A stretch of DNA of 64,000 nucleotides from Flammula alnicola. Its lineage: Eukaryota > Basidiomycota > Agaricomycetes > Agaricales > Strophariaceae. The notes beneath the pieces were generated by a model. That model was not told the DNA's origin and made no database searches. It saw only the letters and a list, made by a program, of their open reading frames with translations. The DNA is taken from contig JADNRV010000077.1 in assembly GCA_015499995.1 (NCBI GenBank), positions 183,848 to 247,847 on the forward strand, in the 5' to 3' direction. Below are positions 57,475-64,000 of the stretch, piece by piece; the first letter of the stretch is position 1, and each line of letters begins with the position of its first letter. A program made the translations under genes and the position numbers.

Positions 57475-58712
57475 TCAATCCCAGCCACTCTGGGCCCAGC
57501 TGCGGGTAAGGATCTCCTCAGCACTTGCCCTATCTGTGGGCTTGATCGCAAGACACGATCTCAGGAACGAAGCGATGGGAGAGACATCTTTCTCTGCTAT
57601 CGTTCCGCATTCGGTGAGTAGGCTCTCGAGCTTCCCAAGAGTCTCTTTTGCCGTCGCGACGGGCGAGGCGATGTATGAATCGGAGAAAAGTGGGCGCCCC
57701 GTCAATAGAAGATATGTCTGTCGAAGAGGATAATAACTCTTGGAACGGAATCGACAAAGTGAAACGAGACACTCACAGTGCATCCCAACATCCATACGTC
57801 AGATTTTCCATCAATCCTTCTACCTCCGCTTTGGAGCACTTCCGGGGCAAGGAAGTCCTTACGAACGTCCGAGGTCCCAACAGGACCACCTATCGGATGC
57901 GCTAGAATATCTATTGTTTAGTTGGTAAATTTGAAAGTGAGCAAGATCCATACCACGTGCAAAATTGCTTAAGTAGATTGTTGCACAGTCAATATGATCT
58001 TCCGGACAATCCCATGTGAAGCCGTGTGGGATGGGTTGAGATATGACTGAGGGGTATGTGACACCATCGCTGCCGACAATGTTCTCCGCTCTCTTGCTCT
58101 TGGACTGCCCCAGTACTTTGCGAATAGCATCACCGGTTTGGACACACGAGATGAGGAAATTATCTGGGGTAACAGCTGAAAAGCAATCGAGAAATCAGTA
58201 GTAGAGCAAAATCTAATAATTGATTATGCCACCACCATGAATGATCTTCAGCAGAGCAAGTTGGGCCAGTCTTTCCGATATGTTACTTACAACCCTTTGG
58301 ACAGTATAGACAGGCAAATACTCTCCGTCGTAGGCGTTGGTAAGCCGGAGATCCTCAACTGAAGATCCACAAACGTGAAAAACGAGACAAAGATGTCTCT
58401 TCCCTTTGGCATCGTGTTCGTAAAAGTAGCTCTGCATTTTGGGAATACCTCTTGATATGTTCTTTACAGGACCAAGGAGGATGTTGCGCTCGTTGTTGCC
58501 CGTCGAGTCGTCCGTTGCCGCAACAGTCAAGATCTTGATCGCTTCGTATGACCCTAAACTTGATTTATGGTCGAGTGCGAGCCAGGTGGATGATCGCGGG
58601 CCCCATCCAAGCTTGCGGGTGATCGTCCATTGACCATCCTTGAGGGTTTGGCCGGCTGAGCGGCGAAATAGCCCACTAGTGAGTCGAGGGGTTCTTCAGG
58701 GAAGACGGACAT
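57475..58712 (-). CDS. SRPK-like protein kinase homologue, predicted catalytically inactive
   Basis: Minus strand. The likely start MSVFPEEPLDS is followed by LKDGQWTITRKLGWGPRSST, WLALDHKSSLGSYEAIKIL (ATP-site lysine in AIK), HLCLVFHVCGSSVEDL, IIHGAVTPDNFLIS (joined over an intron near 58160-58230), IYLSNFARAH, DFLAPEVL (APE), DVWMLGC (DxWxxG) and a C-lobe to the stop at 57475. The layout, with a long insert between the loop and DFG, is that of fungal SRPK-like kinases. HRD-x-K is replaced by HGA-V-T and the DFG/DLG by N-F-A, so both catalytic aspartates are missing. The frame also slips by one base near 58655, between VGYFAAQ and AGQTLKDG, which may be a true lesion or a base error. Confidence 0.75.
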
Positions 58713-59752
58713 CGCAGAAGTTGGGGAGCAAGCTTGGTCCATCTCCATATTTGAAGGACTCGCGGCATCAATAGATGTTGATGTGACCTGAACGTTGAAC
58801 AATTGTAGGCTGTGTGCGATAACAGAGGCTGCGTGCCAATCTGGCAGCCAGCGCTACTTTAATAGCAAAGATGGACCCACAATGATGGCAGGCGTATTAT
58901 TGTCGAGTACTACAGCAGCACTATTACTTAAATCTTGAGAAGGCGCATCACTCATATCCTGCCAGGGTTGACCTTACCGCCGAAGTGGCGCGACTCCGTC
59001 GTACTGCCATGCGTAAGCAGTGGCCCGCTAACACAAGTTAGTTGGTTCGCCCACACTGGCAGCAACCTTAACAAAAAAAAATCGACCCCGGGTTCTTTTT
59101 TTCGATCCCGGTGCCCCCTTGAGCTATTGAGGCCCTTCATGGGATCGGATGTTGCTCCGTTTCGTGTTTGTTCCTCGTATGAACCGGGTGGGTCATGGAG
59201 GTGGGACCACCCTACTGCCATGGAACTAAGGATGGCTTCGATGATATCATGAAATTCTAAGGGACGTGACGAAGCGGTGTTGACTTGACTTTTTTGTATC
59301 TCACCCAAGGCTCTGAATTTTGTCAAATTTCTTTCTTGAGAGTGTTTTACAGGAGTGAGCTCATGGCTAAGCTAAATATGTTCGCTGTGTGAAAGGTTCT
59401 CGATGAAAGACGTGATGATTTCTATCTACCCTCAGGAGCTGTACTAAAGCCGGAATGTTCTAACTCACGGTCATTCTTCGTGGGTGGCTTTGCCTCCTGG
59501 CCAATGTTAGGTATTCGGAAGAGCTCGTCAAAGCCGTTCATCGAGCAGCTTCGTCATAAGACCGCGGAAGTTCCCAGAAGTGCAAAATTAGCGCGGGTAG
59601 CTATTACTCAGTACCTTTGTAGAGTCGAAGAAAGTTGTATGTAATGGAAATGAAATAGATATTGTAGAAATAGTGCACCGCCCAAGGTCGCAGCACGAAA
59701 TGAACTATCAAACCTTCGGCTTTATTACAAGAAAGGGCGATGTTGCTAGCAG
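58713..59752. other. Intergenic
   Basis: The region may hold upstream sequence of the kinase-like gene. A frame at 58952-59326 lacks an ATG and motifs. Confidence 0.45.
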
Positions 59753-61865
59753 CTACAATGACAAAATCCGCCTCCTAAACGACCTAAACCAACCCTTCGC
59801 TCTTGAGTGCGGCCTCACGTTGTGGTGTCGACAAAAAGAGGCATAATATTCTGGGAAAGAGTCCCTCACGACTGGATGGATTATCTTGAGGTGATGCAAA
59901 TATAGCTGGCGCCCATCCTCGAAGCCCTATGCATGTCATTTAGTCGAATTCGAGAATTTATGGGAGAATATTAAACATACCAGCCCATTGAGAGCGAAGA
60001 GAAAATCTGACATTTGGGCAATCGTGATGTGTTTCGGTGGCGAGAGCTCGAATGCTAGCGCAGGTCGAAATTTCATGATATCTGTATGGAGATCTTCCGT
60101 AGGGGCCGCGTGCTTTAAGTGCTGAAGGAGCGCTGAGACTCTGTATTTCATCGGCCACTTATCGTCTGGCAAGCCGACATCGTGAGATACAGGCGTATGG
60201 ACGAACGGCTGAAGATATGATGTATAGAACTTACAACTATAGCTGTGGATCTGTTCGAACCATCGGTGCGCAAACTCGGCATTGCTCATGGAAGGGTCAA
60301 GATAGAAATGCTGTGATCGGGAGGAGTCCAGGAGAAAGTCCATGAGAGACGTGTGGTGGAACGTTAGTGCGTCGCGCTCGCACGCCACAAGGGCCGTGAT
60401 TTCAGTCAAGGTACTCTTGATCGCGCCAGGTTCTAGGAATAAAAAAGCTTCGATGTCGCGGACTGAAGCTAACCCGCCAAATATCCGATAGCCGAGGAAT
60501 AGGAGGGCATTCTGTATGTCGGAAGCGGAGGTAAAGATGTGAGCATATAGAGCATCGAGCTCGGCGAAGGGTGTGTCATAGTGGGTAGGGCGAAGACCCA
60601 GGATAGCCTCTAGGGTTAGCATAGGGTGTTGATGAGCCGAGGCGAGATGCTTCGTCACGGTGGAGGCGTATAGGAACTGGCCAGATGAGCGTTCGACGAG
60701 GTGTTGTATGACCTCCGCTGCGGGCCACGCAGGGCTGAGTTTGTCCTTACACGGATGATTCTTCTTGATATCGTCGAATTTATCCTTGAGGAAGGCATGA
60801 ATGTCGGCGTGGGGGAGATACGAGTCGTCCAAGGGGAGGCGCATTGTCAGATGAGTCGCGGTCTTCGAGCTGAAAGTCATCGTAAGATGCGGTTCTGGAC
60901 GACTGGCCACAAGGAATAATATGGGCAATTTTGCGCTCCGCACAACGTCTATTATAGCGCGGATGATGTTAGATTGCACATGGTGGCCGTAACATTCATC
61001 AAGGGCATCGATAACGATTACTTGTGGCGAGCTATCGTCTTCGAAAATTAAGCCTTTATTCCTGAGGTGCACGAGGGGGTCGACGACGAGAGATTTGAGC
61101 TGAGTTGCCAATGATCGCCCACATATCAGAGGATCATCATCTATGACATTCGTTATGATATCACGAGCGTCAGGGATGCTGAGTGCGAGTTGATATGCAA
61201 GGGTGGCCACGAGATATCCCTCATGGCTACGAGTAGGGTCCGTCTTCAAGAAAAAGAAGCTGGCGAGCAAGACCTTCGCTTTCTCGCAGAGCTCAGCGAT
61301 TGACTGTGCGATGGCTGACTTTCCGGACCCTGCTGGTCCATGCAGCCACATAATCCAGGCCGCACGATCTTTGCTGGCGTATATCCAGTCCATGATACGT
61401 TTTAGGACAGCCTCCCGTGTATTTGGATGGCATTTTGGAGGGTCGAAGCGGTGATCGGATTTGTGTAAAGCGCCTGGGGCAATTCCACCTTTCAAGATTT
61501 CGAACCCGCCTATAGCTCATTAATGTATCAGATCCTCTGGTCGGCAACAGCTACGACTTCGCACCTGTAACACCATGTATGGTCCGAATAGAGTGGTCGG
61601 GTTGAGAGCTCGTCCCGCCAGCAACGGTGGTGCTTGATGACATTACCGTTTTGGTCGTTGGACGAGTAGACACCATCGAGCTATGATGTGGTTGCTGAAT
61701 GAGGGTTGCCAATAGATAAGTGGCTGGAAGCAACGTCGACAAAAGCTTCAAGAACAGAGGCTGACAATTGAGGCTTTGAGACTGCCATAGGTTTCTCACA
61801 CGTTTCAACAGTTGACTCGGATGTGATCTTATACGACGTATATTTAGTGAGAGGAAAAATGCCAT
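59753..61865 (-). CDS. STAND NTPase with NACHT domain (fungal NLR-like), no repeat domain
   Basis: Three exons, 61565-61865, 59981-61509 and 59753-59926, sum to 2004 nt (667 aa). The N-terminal 100 residues include a hydrophobic stretch (PLFLKLLSTLLPATYLLATL). The linker IAPGALHKSDHRFDPPKCHP and NTREAVLKRIMDWI is typical of basidiomycete NLR-like proteins. The NACHT domain has Walker A LHGPAGSGKSAIAQ, Walker B VIVIDALDEC and the sensor-like LVASRPEPHL, then a helical region (SGQFLYASTVTKHL, TFHHTSLMDFLLD). The protein ends soon after the winged-helix-like part: the last exon adds about 57 residues and no WD40, TPR or ankyrin repeats. Such proteins act in non-self recognition and programmed cell death in fungi; that role here is inference. 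Confidence 0.9.
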
Positions 61866-63231
61866 TGGCGAAAGAGGATCACATTACGCAGGGCGACGAA
61901 GCGGCGAAATTCGAGGCTTAAGGAATGCGTGAGTTTGTTCCATAGCTTTAAAATAACAACAGGGGAGAAAACGATCAATATGAAGGACTGTTCGGGAGGC
62001 GTCGAAGGAGATGGACGGATCGCACATCTTGGTCAATATGGAATGCTCGCTGTTGTTTGGCGGGTTCTGGTTGAACTGCAAGAGCTATCCTGGTAGAAGT
62101 GGGACATGTTTGGATTTCGTGCTCGTGTCCAACCCCAGATGCTGCATCTTTCTGGTAGGTCACCCGTACCCTCAATTGCTGGGGAAAACAGTGGTTCCCT
62201 ACAAATCGGAAATCCGCAATATTATACTTCTGACTCAGCCAATCTAAACAGGATGGAACATACATGGATCATGTCATACGATGGTGTCGTATTCCCATTT
62301 TTTTTGCTACAATTATCACTGTTATAAGTATAGGACGATGGTGGGTTTGGACAAGTCGAAGTTTGGTGGAAGTGATTCACGCGGCCGGGGAGTCGGGACG
62401 ATGTGGACAACCCCGAAAACTCCGTACGCACGGGTGCGATCGGAATCCCGTTTGGGCTTGGTGGCGAAATGACAAAAGTAGGTTACCATAGCAACGAGAC
62501 CTCGGCGCTCACTTACACTGACAGTATACTCATAGACGCTCGAGCAATATTGTCTTCTGTGGTCTCCAAGTTGCATGGTACTTAACAGCCACGCAGATTA
62601 TAAAACAATGTTGTACGTTCACTGCATATCTCCATCAACTGCGCGACAACCTGACAATTATGAATTGATTTTTTTGCAGGCCCAACCAATACATACTATT
62701 ACTTCTCCTTCGGAACAAGGATTCTCGATGTGCATCACATATTGTTGACGCAGCTTTTGCCTGGATAACGGCTAATTAATAAATCCAATAGAGTGAAGCC
62801 TCCTCACCATGTCCAAGCGGAAATTTGGCGGTGATGAGGGACATCTTCTGACTTTGACGTGTGAATTTTACGTTTCTCTGGAATTCAAGAATAGCTCACG
62901 AATTTTTGACATTGAGATTTGCGACTTAGTACTTACGGTCCATTCATTTCATACGGCGAGTGGTGTATCATAAATTTTGAGAGGAAGTGAGCTAACCCTG
63001 GACTAGCGTGCATTCTTGCCACGAACATCGTGAGTTTCGAATGTGGGAAAGCAGATCAGCAAGAATGCGCTTCGTGTTCACGCGCACGCTCGTCAATGTC
63101 CAATGTCAATCGACTATGTGACACCTCCGACTCGGCTTGATGGCTCTACATTGGCGTTAAATCTTTATAAAGTCTTGATACTATGCGCTGACCTTCAGAG
63201 GGCCCTGAGATATGATCCCTTGTCGTCTCGA
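61866..63231. other. Divergent intergenic region
   Basis: Between the NLR-like and WSC genes; only short motif-free frames. Confidence 0.45.
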
Positions 63232-64000
63232 ATGGCATCTATCACACGATTCCTCACCGCGATCTCTAGCCTCATTCTTTCCACTCAGGTAGGCCGTCGA
63301 TTTGAACATACTTTACAACGAATTTTATATATGGACTCACGGCATAGCTCACTGTGAAGGCAGCGACGGTTATACGACAGGTTGCAGATCCAAATGGTCC
63401 AATCGCCGGTTGGACTTCCGTAGGATGCTTCACGTTTGTATATTTTTACATTGTCAGCGCTTTCTAAAGCCTAGCTTGTTCCCAGTGATCGTGGAGCCGC
63501 TCGAACCCTCAGAGCGGATTTTATGACAAATAATATTACAATGACCCCTGCGGTCTGCACCCAGTTCTGCTCCGATTCGGGTCAAGGATTCGCAGGTCTC
63601 GAAGATGGTCAGGTCAGTAATACAGAATTGCAATCCTTGGCTCCTACTCGTTAGTATACTCCTCAAGCTGACATACTATTGTATTACAGGACTGTTGTAC
63701 GTATCGGATGTCCTATAGGTGTGCGAAATACTAAACTAGTAGATTTAGGGTGCGATGGAGTCATTCAGCTTACTGCGAATCAAACGGATGTCAGCGCCTG
63801 CAACGCACCGTGCACGGGAGATGGCACCCTTCTCTGTGGAGGACACAGCCGCATTGAGATCTTTACCGACGGTGCACCATCCCCGGCTATCCTGACGGAC
63901 ACAGAAGATGATATCGATGAAAGCTTCTGGCAATATGTGGGGTGTTACGCGTAATTATGTTCAATCGCCACTTTAACTGCACGACAATGACTAATTTTTG
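63232..64000 (+). CDS. Secreted WSC-domain protein, 5' part (continues beyond the window)
   Basis: Exons are 63232-63288, 63348-63433, 63486-63612, a 7-nt micro-exon 63690-63696 (GACTGTT) and 63749-63950. A signal peptide (MASITRFLTAISSLILSTQ) is followed by one full WSC domain: WTSVGCFTDRGAARTLR, MTPAVCTQFC, FAGLEDGQDCWCD, SACNAPCTGDGTLLCGG and RIEIF. Without the micro-exon and its 52-nt following intron, the cysteine text DCWCD cannot be read. At 63951 a GTAATT donor follows WQYVGCYA, the start of what looks like a second WSC domain, so the gene goes on past 64000. WSC domains bind fungal wall carbohydrate; a cell-wall or secreted hydrolase context is expected. Confidence 0.85.

Noticed and set aside
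1..64000. CRISPR array, riboswitch or prokaryotic operon
   Set aside because: Spliced genes throughout indicate a fungal nuclear genome, and no regularly spaced repeats were seen.

Overview
The window reads as nuclear DNA of an agaricomycete (mushroom-forming basidiomycete). Almost every gene is cut by short GT-AG introns of about 50-65 nt. The recognisable families are those of that group: a DUF6534-type seven-helix protein, F-box proteins, a NACHT-type STAND NTPase, WSC and ricin-B proteins, many small secreted proteins, and a decayed Copia element. The sequence does not let me name the species.

Layout. 1-7 kb: a ten-exon MFS transporter, then a small secreted-protein gene broken inside its signal peptide by a hAT-like MITE, with a long tRNA-headed SINE inserted just upstream. 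10-23 kb: a secretome block. Two inverted copies of a secreted lysine-rich amphipathic-helix protein (10.2 and 22.3-23.2 kb) bracket a single-pass membrane protein, two thaumatin-like/ricin-B lectin genes, an orphan last exon of a third lectin, another small secreted protein and a Tc1/mariner-like MITE. 24-31 kb: cystathionine gamma-lyase/synthase, a DUF6534 gene in many small exons, a lectin relic and a cysteine-rich secreted protein. 33-35 kb: a bacterial-type MscL channel, a short-chain dehydrogenase relic and a GNAT acetyltransferase. 36-48 kb: two F-box proteins, two paralogous multi-pass membrane proteins, a second small single-pass membrane protein, a secreted ferritin-like (Rds1-type) protein and a second hAT-like MITE. 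49-54 kb: an SLC35F6-like transporter with damaged splice sites, an esterase with a complete catalytic triad, and one unrecognised gene. 54-64 kb: a G-protein alpha pseudogene, a Copia RNase H remnant, an SRPK-like predicted pseudokinase, the STAND NTPase and a WSC gene that runs off the right edge.

There is no obvious operon-like or biosynthetic cluster. The genes look like a mix of housekeeping enzymes (CYS3-type, GNAT, esterase) and fast-evolving accessory genes (secreted lectins and peptides, NLR-like protein, F-box proteins), with transposon insertions and decaying copies between them. Exon structures were solved by eye from splice consensus, reading-frame continuity and family motifs. 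Where exon sums are given, they are divisible by three.
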